This document shows, piece by piece, positions 1-5,022 of a stretch of 5,022 nt of DNA. Numbering within the stretch: position 1 is the first letter of the stretch; every line of letters begins with the position of its first letter. The stretch comes from Cyclobacteriaceae bacterium. Its GTDB lineage: Bacteria > Bacteroidota > Bacteroidia > Cytophagales > Cyclobacteriaceae. Below the pieces are notes generated by a model. It saw only the letters and a list, made by a program, of their open reading frames with translations, had not been told where the DNA came from and did not search any database. The stretch covers positions 1 to 5,022 of the forward strand of contig JAIENH010000683.1 in assembly GCA_019751475.1 (NCBI GenBank). Direction: 5' to 3'. A program made the position numbers and the translations under genes.

Positions 1-31
1 TTCGTTTCATACAAAATTATTAAACTAAAGT

Positions 32-49
32 CTTCGCCTAAAGGCGAGG
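32..49. repeat. Short hairpin at the left edge, possible IS200/IS605-type end or terminator
   Basis: An inverted repeat pairs CTTCGCC (32-38) with GGCGAGG (43-49) around the loop TAAA, giving seven pairs of which one is G-T. It is followed by GATTTTCCCCC, so it lacks the uninterrupted T-run of a strong intrinsic terminator. Small subterminal hairpins of this kind, next to a gene that starts abruptly, are typical of IS200/IS605 family ends, which insert without target duplication. No transposase can be read in the 31 bases to its left, where the three forward frames give only short peptides. The hairpin is seen directly; its identity as an element end is inference, and a weak terminator of an upstream gene is the alternative. 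Confidence 0.4.
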
Positions 50-80
50 GATTTTCCCCCAGATACAGACATTAAAAAAA

Positions 81-499
81 ATGGTTTTTGATATTGACCG
101 CCTGGGCGAATGGCAATACAAAACGGTGAGTGCGCGGCTGCTTAAAAAAATCACGATCGCTAGATCATCTATTACACGGAAGTGAGTTTACCTGTGGCCG
201 ACAACCGCGACTTTGTGATCAGGCATACGCTGGAAGAACCTGTGAACGAGAAAGAATTCTACATACAGGCCGTGAGCATACCCACCTACATTCCTGCCAA
301 TGAAAACATAGTGCGCGTGCCGATGTCAAGCGCGGTGTGGAAAGTAAAACCCATCGGGCCGGAAAAACTACAGGTAGATTATTCCATCGACATTGACATG
401 GGTGGAGCCCTGCCAGCATGGGTTGTAAATTCTCTATCCCATAAAGCGCCTTACGAAACATTCAAGGCATTCAAGGAAAAGGTTGGAGGTTACAAATAA
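81..499 (+). pseudogene. START-domain protein, N-terminally truncated and frameshifted
   Basis: Two adjacent frames together rebuild the central and C-terminal part of a START (SRPBCC-fold, lipid-binding) protein. Frame one, from 81, reads MVFDIDRLGEWQYKT then SARLLKKITIA, matching the family pattern of a D-x-W segment followed by a lysine-rich strand. It runs into a stop at 183-185. The second frame has a TAG at 161-163 and picks up immediately afterwards with IIYYTEVSLPVADNRDF, the usual next strand. Adding one G between 161 and 162 joins them as ITIA-E-IIYYTEV. About 140 residues of a roughly 200-220 residue family remain; the signal peptide and first strands (about 70 residues) are missing to the left. 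Either a decayed gene broken by an insertion, or a sequencing error near a contig end with the rest simply outside the window. Confidence 0.65.
182..499 (+). CDS. C-terminal START-domain fragment (open frame surviving after the frameshift)
   Basis: This is the longest intact piece of the broken START gene: 105 codons opening with a GTG that is almost certainly an internal valine (…TEVSLPVADNRDF) rather than a true start. START domains bind lipids or other hydrophobic ligands in a helix-grip cavity; bacterial members are mostly of unknown ligand. Visible family features are the PVADNRDFV strand, the Y-I-P then NIVRVP turn, the W-K-V-K-P strand, and the ending GGALPAWVVNSLSHKAPYET, which corresponds to the conserved G-G-x-x-P-A-W-x-V-N and the start of the long C-terminal helix. 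The C-terminus at 499 looks natural. It converges on glnS with three bases between the stop codons. Translation from 182 alone would give only half of the fold, so a functional product is unlikely unless the frameshift is an error. Confidence 0.6.
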   Translation: MSLPVADNRDFVIRHTLEEPVNEKEFYIQAVSIPTYIPANENIVRVPMSSAVWKVKPIGPEKLQVDYSIDIDMGGALPAWVVNSLSHKAPYETFKAFKEKVGGYK

Positions 500-502
500 A
501 CC

Positions 503-2167
503 TTATCCCTTCTTCACTTCTTTTGCCCACATGTCGCGCAAAGTGACGGTACGGTTAAACACAAGCTTATCTCCGTTGAAATCCGGGTCAAGACAAAAAT
601 AGCCCATGCGCAAAAACTGGAAGTGCTCCCCGACTGAAGCCTTCTTCAATGCCGGCTCGGCCCATGCCTGCGGCAACACGCGCAGCGAATCAGGATTGAG
701 ATAATCACGAAAATCGCCTTCTACCGCACTGAGGTCTTCTACTTTGAATAATCGATCGTACAGCCGCACCTCCACCGGAATGGCATGCTGCTTACTTACC
801 CAGTGGATCACTCCCTTCACTTGCACACCCGAGGTGTCAGACCCACTGCGACTCTCTGGAATGTAACTGCAGTGCAATTCAACCACATTTCCGTGACTGT
901 CTTTTACGGCTTCCTCACACTTGATAATAAAGGCACTCTTCAGCCGCACCATTTGGCCAGGGGACAAACGGAAGTATTTTTTAGGAGGCACTTCCATGAA
1001 ATCATCCCGTTCAATGTATAGTTCGCGACTAAACGGCACATCGCGATGCGTCACTTCGGCTGCTTCGGTATTGTTCTCGCTGCTGAGTAATTCTGATTTT
1101 CCTTCCGGATAATTGACGATGGTTACTTTCAAAGGATCAAACACCACCATTCTCCGGTTTGAAATTTTGTTGAGGTGCTCGCGAACACAAAACTCCAACA
1201 GGCTGATGTCAATCAGGTTGTCGCGCTTGGCCACCCCTATTTTATCACAGAAGTCGCGGATTGCTTCGGGCGTATAGCCTCTTCGCCTCACCGCGCTCAA
1301 TGTTGGCATGCGCGGATCGTCCCAGCCGTTCACATGCTTTTCATTCACGAGTTGCAGAAGCTTGCGCTTGCTCATCAATGTGTAGGTCATGTTGAGGCGC
1401 GCAAATTCATACTGGCGTGACGGATAAATTTCCAGGTTTTCGATCAGCCAATTGTACAGCTCGCGGTGCGGCACAAATTCCAGCGTACAAATACTGTGTG
1501 TCACCTTTTCTATGGCATCACTTTGCCCGTGAGCAAAATCATACATAGGATAAATGCACCACGCATCGCCCGTGCGGTGATGATGGGCGTGTTTGATACG
1601 GTATATGATCGGGTCGCGCATGAGCATATTCACATGACCCATATCAATTTTTGCACGTAATACTTTCTCTCCGTCTTTGTACTTGCCTTCCTTCATCTGC
1701 ATGAACAGGCGAAGGTTTTCTTCAATCGACCGGCTTCGGTAAACGCTGTCACGACCTACTTGAGTAGGAGTGCCTTTCATCTCGGCAATTTCTTCGCTGC
1801 TGCTATCATCCACGTAAGCGAGACCTTTCTTAATCAACGCAACAGCAAACCCAAACAACTGGTCAAAGTAATCGGATGCATACAATTCATTCTGCCACCG
1901 AAAGCCCAGCCATTGCACATCATTTTTGATGCTCTCCACATACTCCACCTCCTCTGTCACGGGATTGGTGTCGTCAAAGCGAAGGTTAGTGTAGCCCCCG
2001 TACTTCAGCGCCAGGCCGAAATTCAGGCAGATGCTCTTGGCATGACCGAGGTGAAGATAGCCGTTTGGCTCAGGCGGAAACCGGGTAACAATGCTGGCGT
2101 GTTTTCCCGCTTTCAAATCACCCTCTACAATCTCTTCGAGGAAATTCAAACTCTTCTCTTCTGTCAT
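503..2167 (-). CDS. glnS: Glutaminyl-tRNA synthetase (GlnRS)
   Basis: This cytoplasmic class I aminoacyl-tRNA synthetase attaches glutamine to tRNA-Gln using ATP. The 554-residue product is the size of the E. coli enzyme and looks complete. The Rossmann-fold catalytic domain comes first: RFPPEPNGYLHLGHAKS (residues 29-45) holds the HIGH signature as HLGH (39-42), NLRFDDTNP (61-69) is the typical acceptor-site loop, WCIYPMYDFAHG (203-214) and SICTLEF (225-231) form the glutamine pocket region, and LMSKRKL (264-270) is the KMSKS loop in the MSKRK form usual for GlnRS. The two anticodon-binding beta-barrels fill roughly 341-550. GlnRS and GluRS are relatives, but MSKRK, the pocket sequence and the C-terminal barrels point to GlnRS. 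The ATG at 2167 sits just before the family's usual N-terminal helix; no Shine-Dalgarno is visible, which is normal for Bacteroidota. Its presence implies direct charging of tRNA-Gln rather than sole reliance on transamidation. Confidence 0.98.
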   Translation of the reverse strand: MTEEKSLNFLEEIVEGDLKAGKHASIVTRFPPEPNGYLHLGHAKSICLNFGLALKYGGYTNLRFDDTNPVTEEVEYVESIKNDVQWLGFRWQNELYASDYFDQLFGFAVALIKKGLAYVDDSSSEEIAEMKGTPTQVGRDSVYRSRSIEENLRLFMQMKEGKYKDGEKVLRAKIDMGHVNMLMRDPIIYRIKHAHHHRTGDAWCIYPMYDFAHGQSDAIEKVTHSICTLEFVPHRELYNWLIENLEIYPSRQYEFARLNMTYTLMSKRKLLQLVNEKHVNGWDDPRMPTLSAVRRRGYTPEAIRDFCDKIGVAKRDNLIDISLLEFCVREHLNKISNRRMVVFDPLKVTIVNYPEGKSELLSSENNTEAAEVTHRDVPFSRELYIERDDFMEVPPKKYFRLSPGQMVRLKSAFIIKCEEAVKDSHGNVVELHCSYIPESRSGSDTSGVQVKGVIHWVSKQHAIPVEVRLYDRLFKVEDLSAVEGDFRDYLNPDSLRVLPQAWAEPALKKASVGEHFQFLRMGYFCLDPDFNGDKLVFNRTVTLRDMWAKEVKKG

Positions 2168-2350
2168 GGTGCTGTAAAAGGCCGTAAAGGTAAAAAGGAT
2201 TGTGCGCGGGTAGAAATTCTGATAACTTTAAATTCAATAAACAACGCTACACGTGAAGAGGTACTCTTTCCTCAAGCGGGAACTTTCTGGATGGAAAATG
2301 ATTCTCTCACTAAAGAACACTCTAATACAGCAAGTTTTACAACCTAAAAA
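2168..2350. other. Intergenic leader between the S1/P1 nuclease gene and glnS
   Basis: These 183 bases separate two genes transcribed in the same (leftward) direction. The length suggests glnS has its own promoter, but on the - strand I find no TAnnTTTG element, no convincing terminator hairpin after the nuclease stop codon, and no T-box or other recognised leader RNA. A weak palindrome (AAGAG-GTA-CTCTT, about 2255-2267) is the only local structure seen. Whether glnS is read through from the nuclease gene cannot be decided from sequence alone. Confidence 0.4.
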
Positions 2351-3118
2351 TTACTTGCCGTAAATCTGGTTGAGGATCGTGCCCAGGCGAATGCCCGCCT
2401 GCAGCATGCGTAGTTTCGCTATGTTAAAATACTTGTACGAATAACTATAACCCAACGTACCATTGCCGATGGAGTACACTTGCGTGCGATACGTGGTGGA
2501 CTCATTGGCCCACTCCTGCGGAACGGTTGCCTGCCATTTTTTTACGACCAAGTTGTCGGGTAATACCAACGAATTAGCCAATTCGGTGTAGCTTAATTTG
2601 GTGTCGTCAATCATGTCACTGTCCCACACGCGGTGAAGGTTAGAGTCGTTGCGAAACCATTTTACCTTCACATCATTGCCTCCGCGGTCGCCCGGCCGGC
2701 CCACATGCAGCGGTTGATGAATATCTCCAATAAGATGAACTAATACTTTTACATATTCACGCTCCTGTTTCTCGGAAAGTTTTTTGCTCTTCAACTCCTG
2801 GATAATCTTTTCAATCATCTGCACCGCTTTACCATCCGGATTGGCGGCCACGTCCTGGTAGCGTTTACCATCGGGCACGGTGGTATAGTGCCAGTCTTCC
2901 ATAAAATTATAGAGCGAATCCGATCGCACTTCATCCATCCAGGTGCTTACCATCGCCAGCGATTGACCTTCCAATATTTTCGCGAGTCTCTTTTTTGCTT
3001 TCACATTCAAGTAGCGCTCGGCTATCAAGCCGGTAGCGCGATGGCCCGTGGCTCCCCATCCAAAACCATCCAGACAAGCTATACTCAGACAAATCAACAA
3101 CAAAGCTTTTCGAATCAT
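2351..3118 (-). CDS. Secreted S1/P1-type zinc-dependent nuclease
   Basis: A phospholipase C/P1 nuclease-fold enzyme expected to cleave single-stranded DNA or RNA, or remove 3'-phosphates from nucleotides, in the periplasm or outside the cell. The 255-residue product has a signal peptide (positively charged MIRK, then a hydrophobic core to about residue 16). Cleavage after Gly20 would expose Trp21, the residue whose free amino group binds zinc in this family. All nine trinuclear-zinc ligands of P1 nuclease have counterparts: W21, H26 (WGATGH), D62 (WMDE), H77 (WHY), H128, D132 and H138 (HLIGDIHQPLH), H162 and D166 (LHRVWDSD). The usual GGND (146-149) is also present. Length and C-terminus fit the family, so it should be active. 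Likely roles are nucleic acid scavenging for phosphate or nucleosides; substrate preference cannot be read from sequence. It is divergent from the DUF155 gene, and glnS follows 183 bases downstream. Confidence 0.95.
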   Translation of the reverse strand: MIRKALLLICLSIACLDGFGWGATGHRATGLIAERYLNVKAKKRLAKILEGQSLAMVSTWMDEVRSDSLYNFMEDWHYTTVPDGKRYQDVAANPDGKAVQMIEKIIQELKSKKLSEKQEREYVKVLVHLIGDIHQPLHVGRPGDRGGNDVKVKWFRNDSNLHRVWDSDMIDDTKLSYTELANSLVLPDNLVVKKWQATVPQEWANESTTYRTQVYSIGNGTLGYSYSYKYFNIAKLRMLQAGIRLGTILNQIYGK

Positions 3119-3166
3119 AAACCAGTTATTTGGGCCGCAATATCCGCTTTTTCACCAGCAAGTGCG

Positions 3167-3198
3167 TTTCCCTGCCCATGATTTTACGGTTATCTTTG
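3167..3198 (+). promoter_or_regulatory. Bacteroidota-type promoter for the DUF155-C39-ATP-grasp operon
   Basis: TATCTTTG at 3191-3198 matches the Bacteroidota -7 element TAnnTTTG exactly. TTTC at 3167-3170, a one-base departure from the -33 element TTTG, lies 20 bases upstream, which is within the usual spacing. It lies in the 90-base region between the divergent nuclease and DUF155 genes and reads toward the latter. Transcription would begin about five to seven bases after the element, only a few bases before the ATG at 3209. The match is seen; promoter activity is inferred. Confidence 0.5.
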
Positions 3199-3208
3199 AA
3201 ATGTATTT

Positions 3209-3994
3209 ATGGAAAAAACCGTCAAATTATCCGCTATTCGCGTGGCCACGCAATTAGACCTGAAAGGCATCAAGACCTTTTTGGAGCTAAAACCGTTGGC
3301 GGATTCCTCTTCTGAACTTTTCTATGGCTTTCGCGAAGATAAGTATCAATACTACTTCAACTATGGCGTGATTGTCTTTTCAAGTCACTCCGAAGAAGAG
3401 ATAACCGTAGCCGTGAAGGCCGTGCAGGCGTACTTGAAAAACCCGGAGCCCTGGCTGCGCGATGATCACGAAATCAGTGTGGTGGAAGGGGCCCCGATCG
3501 ACTTCGATTTCGATCAGCTTATTGTTGACCATGTTGACTCCAAGATTATACGTATCGCCATGTTTAACCTTGCGCAGTCGGTAGCGCTGGATCACTATCA
3601 CAAAAAATCAGAAGATTTGCTCGTAGAGATTCGAGGCTTCACAAACGACTTGGAGACTACCGGTAAGCTTAGCATCAACCGCAAGAACATGCTTAAGTTC
3701 ATCGGCCGTGCGCTCAATACACAAAATGATATTGCCGATAACATTTACATTTTTGATGCGCCCGAACTCGTGTGGGATGATGAGTACCTGGATTCGCTTC
3801 ACAAAGGGCTCATGAAGCATTTTGACTTGCGCGTTCGCTTCAGCGAAATTGAATACACGCTTCGCATTATTGAAGATAACCTCAGTGTGTTTCGCGAGAT
3901 TTCGCACCAGCGTGAAAGCAACTTACTGGAGTGGATCATCATTGTTCTTATCCTCGTAGAAGTATTTGATCTATTGATTTCTAAATTATTGTAA
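3209..3994 (+). CDS. DUF155 / RMD1-YagE family protein with C-terminal membrane anchor
   Basis: A member of the DUF155 family, related to yeast RMD1 and Sif2-type proteins; its biochemical role in bacteria is unknown. The 261-residue protein has the family's layout: an N-terminal alpha/beta part with the F-x-Y-G-V-I-V-F strand (FNYGVIVF, 50-57), an acidic stretch (DFDFDQL, 98-104), then the helical region with QSVALDHY (123-130) and the downstream I-x-D-A-P-E-L-V-W-D segment (181-190). The ending RESNLLEWIIIVLILVEV (235-252) continues to residue 261 and is the conserved R-E-x-N-x-x-E-W motif leading into a single hydrophobic helix at the very C-terminus. That makes it tail-anchored, with most of the protein on the cytoplasmic side. 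The ATG at 3209 is chosen because KLSAIRVATQLDLKGIKTFL is the family's usual opening and no other start lies nearby. The stop is two bases from the next start, so translation is probably coupled. Confidence 0.88.
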   Translation: MEKTVKLSAIRVATQLDLKGIKTFLELKPLADSSSELFYGFREDKYQYYFNYGVIVFSSHSEEEITVAVKAVQAYLKNPEPWLRDDHEISVVEGAPIDFDFDQLIVDHVDSKIIRIAMFNLAQSVALDHYHKKSEDLLVEIRGFTNDLETTGKLSINRKNMLKFIGRALNTQNDIADNIYIFDAPELVWDDEYLDSLHKGLMKHFDLRVRFSEIEYTLRIIEDNLSVFREISHQRESNLLEWIIIVLILVEVFDLLISKLL

Positions 3995-3996
3995 GC

Positions 3997-4725
3997 ATGC
4001 CGTTGCGTCAGGCCCTCTTCCTCAATTTTGATATTAAAGCCCAACCCGATGAGGTAACGTGCGGCCCCACCTGTCTGCATGCAATGTACCAATACTATCA
4101 TGACGACATCCCGCTCAAGCAGGTAATTCATGAAGTGAAGCAGCTGAAAACGGGAGGTACGCTGGCGGTCATGATGGGCAACCACGCCTTGCAACGGGGT
4201 TACAAAGCCTCCATTTACACCTACAATCTGAATGTATTTGATCCCACCTGGTTTGCCTTATCGTCACAGGGTATGATTAAAAATCTTAAGCGGCAGATGG
4301 CGTACAAATACAAGCGCAGAAAGCTGCAAGTTGCCAGCAGGGCGTATATCCGATTTTTAGAAGCGGGGGGCCAGTTACTCTATGACGAGTTGGACGATAA
4401 ACTCATTAAAGGCTATCTGAAAAAATCCGTACCCATCCTGGCAGGTTTGAGCGCTACCTATCTATACGGTACCCCTCGCGAAATATCGGTAAGCAACAAA
4501 TACGATAGTATTAAAGGCGAGCCGGTGGGCCATTTCGCCATTATCAACGGCTTTGATGCCGCCACGGATCTCGTCTACCTGGCCGACCCGATGAACCCCA
4601 ATCCGTTGAAAAGTCAATATTACAGTGTGACTTTTGACCGGCTGATCAACAGCATTATGCTGGGAATTGTGACCTATGATGCTAACTTGTTAATTATTGA
4701 GCCAGGTAGCGCCTCCGGCAAATGA
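3997..4725 (+). CDS. C39-like papain-fold cysteine peptidase
   Basis: A 242-residue protein with the peptidase C39-like arrangement. Gln16 fits the oxyanion-hole residue and Cys22 in DEVTCGPTCLHAMY (18-31) the nucleophile. His179 in GEPVGHFAIINGFD (174-187) and Asp197 in YLADPMNP (194-201) complete the triad. There is no signal peptide, transmembrane segment or ABC-transporter domain, so unlike bacteriocin-processing C39 exporters it should be a free-standing cytoplasmic peptidase or a papain-fold amidase/transferase. The basic central stretch (about 96-116, MAYKYKRRKL) separates the Cys and His halves. It starts two bases after the DUF155 stop and is followed 37 bases later by an RLAN/ATP-grasp start, so the three look co-transcribed. 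Peptidases of this type are known neighbours of RimK-like ATP-grasp ligases, which suggests processing of a peptide substrate made or modified by the ligase. The actual substrate is unknown. Confidence 0.85.
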   Translation: MPLRQALFLNFDIKAQPDEVTCGPTCLHAMYQYYHDDIPLKQVIHEVKQLKTGGTLAVMMGNHALQRGYKASIYTYNLNVFDPTWFALSSQGMIKNLKRQMAYKYKRRKLQVASRAYIRFLEAGGQLLYDELDDKLIKGYLKKSVPILAGLSATYLYGTPREISVSNKYDSIKGEPVGHFAIINGFDAATDLVYLADPMNPNPLKSQYYSVTFDRLINSIMLGIVTYDANLLIIEPGSASGK

Positions 4726-4762
4726 AAGCAACCCAATCCCAACTCTGTTGACTTAGTCGCCC

Positions 4763-4909
4763 ATGCCCAAACTCATTGTTGTAGAGAAACCCAAGAGTTG
4801 GAACCTGCACCTGGAGGATGTGGAAGTAATCACCCCGGCTCGCTACATCACTGACGAGGCCTACCAGCAGGTGAAGAATTTGAAAAGGAACCAGTTATAT
4901 TTTGGTTAG
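4763..4909 (+). pseudogene. RimK-like ATP-grasp protein, RLAN N-terminal domain only (truncated at a junction)
   Basis: The ATG at 4763 opens MPKLIVVEKPKSWNLHLEDV, continuing EVITPARYITDEAYQQVKNL. This is the start of the RLAN domain (RimK-like ATP-grasp N-terminal domain) found ahead of ATP-grasp amide-forming ligases. A full protein would be several hundred residues. Here the match stops after about codon 41 and eight unrelated codons lead to a TAG at 4907-4909. Base composition changes at the same point, from about 51% G+C (4763-4882) to about 30% after it. The ligase itself, including all ATP-binding and catalytic residues, is absent from the window. Its place after the C39-like peptidase fits the known association of these families. 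Either the gene is interrupted in the organism or the sequence is a chimeric join; recognition of the N-terminus rests on 40 residues. Confidence 0.75.
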
Positions 4910-5021
4910 AATCGCCAACTTTTACTAGATTATCGTTAGAAAGTAGACTAACAATCTTATTTTGTAGATAGTTAGAATCTTGAGACTCATCTTCAAGGAT
5001 AAATGAATATGAAGTTTTAAG
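4848..5021 (-). CDS. Internal fragment of a UvrD/Rep-family (SF1) DNA helicase
   Basis: Read leftward from the window edge, an open frame of 57 codons without a start carries two helicase signatures in the right order and spacing. Motif II (Walker B) is LEDESQDSNYLQ, with the DExQD core at 4977-4991; motif III is VGDSNQNI at 4896-4919. The intervening NKIVSLLSNDNLVK fits the family's pattern of a helix and a strand between them, and TGSFSN after motif III also fits. Helicase-like sequence ends at about 4878; the last nine codons (SSPAGRPRQ, stop at 4848-4850) are the antisense of the ATP-grasp gene and not helicase. The DNA is A+T-rich with A/T third positions, unlike its neighbours. Such a helicase would unwind DNA with ATP, but only about 48 residues are present, with neither end. 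Confidence 0.72.
   Translation of the reverse strand, partial: LKTSYSFILEDESQDSNYLQNKIVSLLSNDNLVKVGDSNQNITGSFSNSSPAGRPRQ
4878..4886. other. Breakpoint joining the ATP-grasp gene to a foreign helicase fragment
   Basis: Up to about 4885 the + strand still fits the RLAN protein (QQVKNLK). Down to about 4878 the - strand still fits the helicase (GSFSN). The two matches overlap by a few bases, so the join can be placed within this short interval, possibly through microhomology. No inverted repeat, target duplication or integrase site is seen at it. A chimeric assembly end is the simplest reading; inversion or insertion in the genome is the alternative. Confidence 0.6.
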
Positions 5022-5022
5022 G

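Noticed and set aside
1760..2347. A 195-codon open frame on the + strand running opposite the 5' part of glnS and into its leader.
   Set aside because: It is antisense to a clearly real GlnRS, has no recognisable domain, and its composition is what the complement of a coding frame gives.
2168..2350. Possible glnS promoter on the - strand around TTGTTT…TATCAG.
   Set aside because: The spacing is too short and no TAnnTTTG element is present, so no promoter is called.
3480..3510. Short repeated TTCGAT units.
   Set aside because: Explained by the Asp-Phe-Asp-Phe-Asp coding stretch of the DUF155 protein.
3799..4194. A 131-codon open frame on the - strand across the DUF155/C39 boundary.
   Set aside because: Both + strand genes beneath it carry strong family motifs, whereas this frame shows none.
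4927..4957. Imperfect hairpin: AGATT…GTTAG paired with CTAAC-AATCT, with a three-base bulge.
   Set aside because: A+T-rich, bulged and inside the helicase-coding fragment; more likely chance than a terminator or recombination site.
4905..4979. Three copies of GTTAGAA (at 4905, 4935 and 4971) that look like a short repeat array.
   Set aside because: On the minus strand each is a TCTAAC Ser-Asn codon pair in the helicase fragment; spacing of 30 and 36 bases simply follows the codon frame. No CRISPR-like regularity.

Overview
The window looks like chromosomal DNA of a Bacteroidota bacterium, probably of the Cytophagales type. The evidence is the Bacteroidota-style promoter element TAnnTTTG, the absence of convincing Shine-Dalgarno sequences before the genes, a moderate base composition (51% G+C by hand count in the stretch 4763-4882), and the gene set: a GlnRS, a secreted S1/P1 nuclease, a DUF155 (RMD1-like) protein and an ATP-grasp/C39 pair. 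This placement is by recognition, not by a search.

Layout. Bases 1-60 hold a small perfect-core hairpin that could be the end of an IS200/IS605-type element or a terminator. From about 81 to 499 on the + strand lies the C-terminal two thirds of a START-domain (lipid-binding fold) protein. It lacks its N-terminus and carries a one-base frameshift near 161/162. It converges, with only 3 bases between stop codons, on a complete glnS (glutaminyl-tRNA synthetase, 503-2167, - strand). Upstream of glnS on the same strand is a complete secreted S1/P1-type zinc nuclease (2351-3118). A 90-base divergent intergenic region follows, with a good Bacteroidota promoter reading rightward.

The rightward block is a compact apparent operon: a tail-anchored DUF155/RMD1 family protein (3209-3994), a cytoplasmic C39-like cysteine peptidase 2 bases later (3997-4725), and the first 40 or so codons of a RimK-like ATP-grasp protein with an RLAN N-terminal domain (from 4763). 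A ligase of the ATP-grasp amide-bond-forming class beside a C39-fold peptidase suggests opposing or sequential steps on a peptide or peptide-tagged substrate. The membrane-anchored DUF155 protein is the least understood partner.

The ATP-grasp gene is cut at about 4878-4886. Beyond that point the DNA falls to about 30% G+C and encodes, on the opposite strand, an internal fragment of a UvrD/Rep-type helicase with recognisable motifs II and III. This is a genuine rearrangement or, more simply, a chimeric contig end. Both edges of the window are therefore broken, while everything from glnS to the C39 peptidase looks intact.
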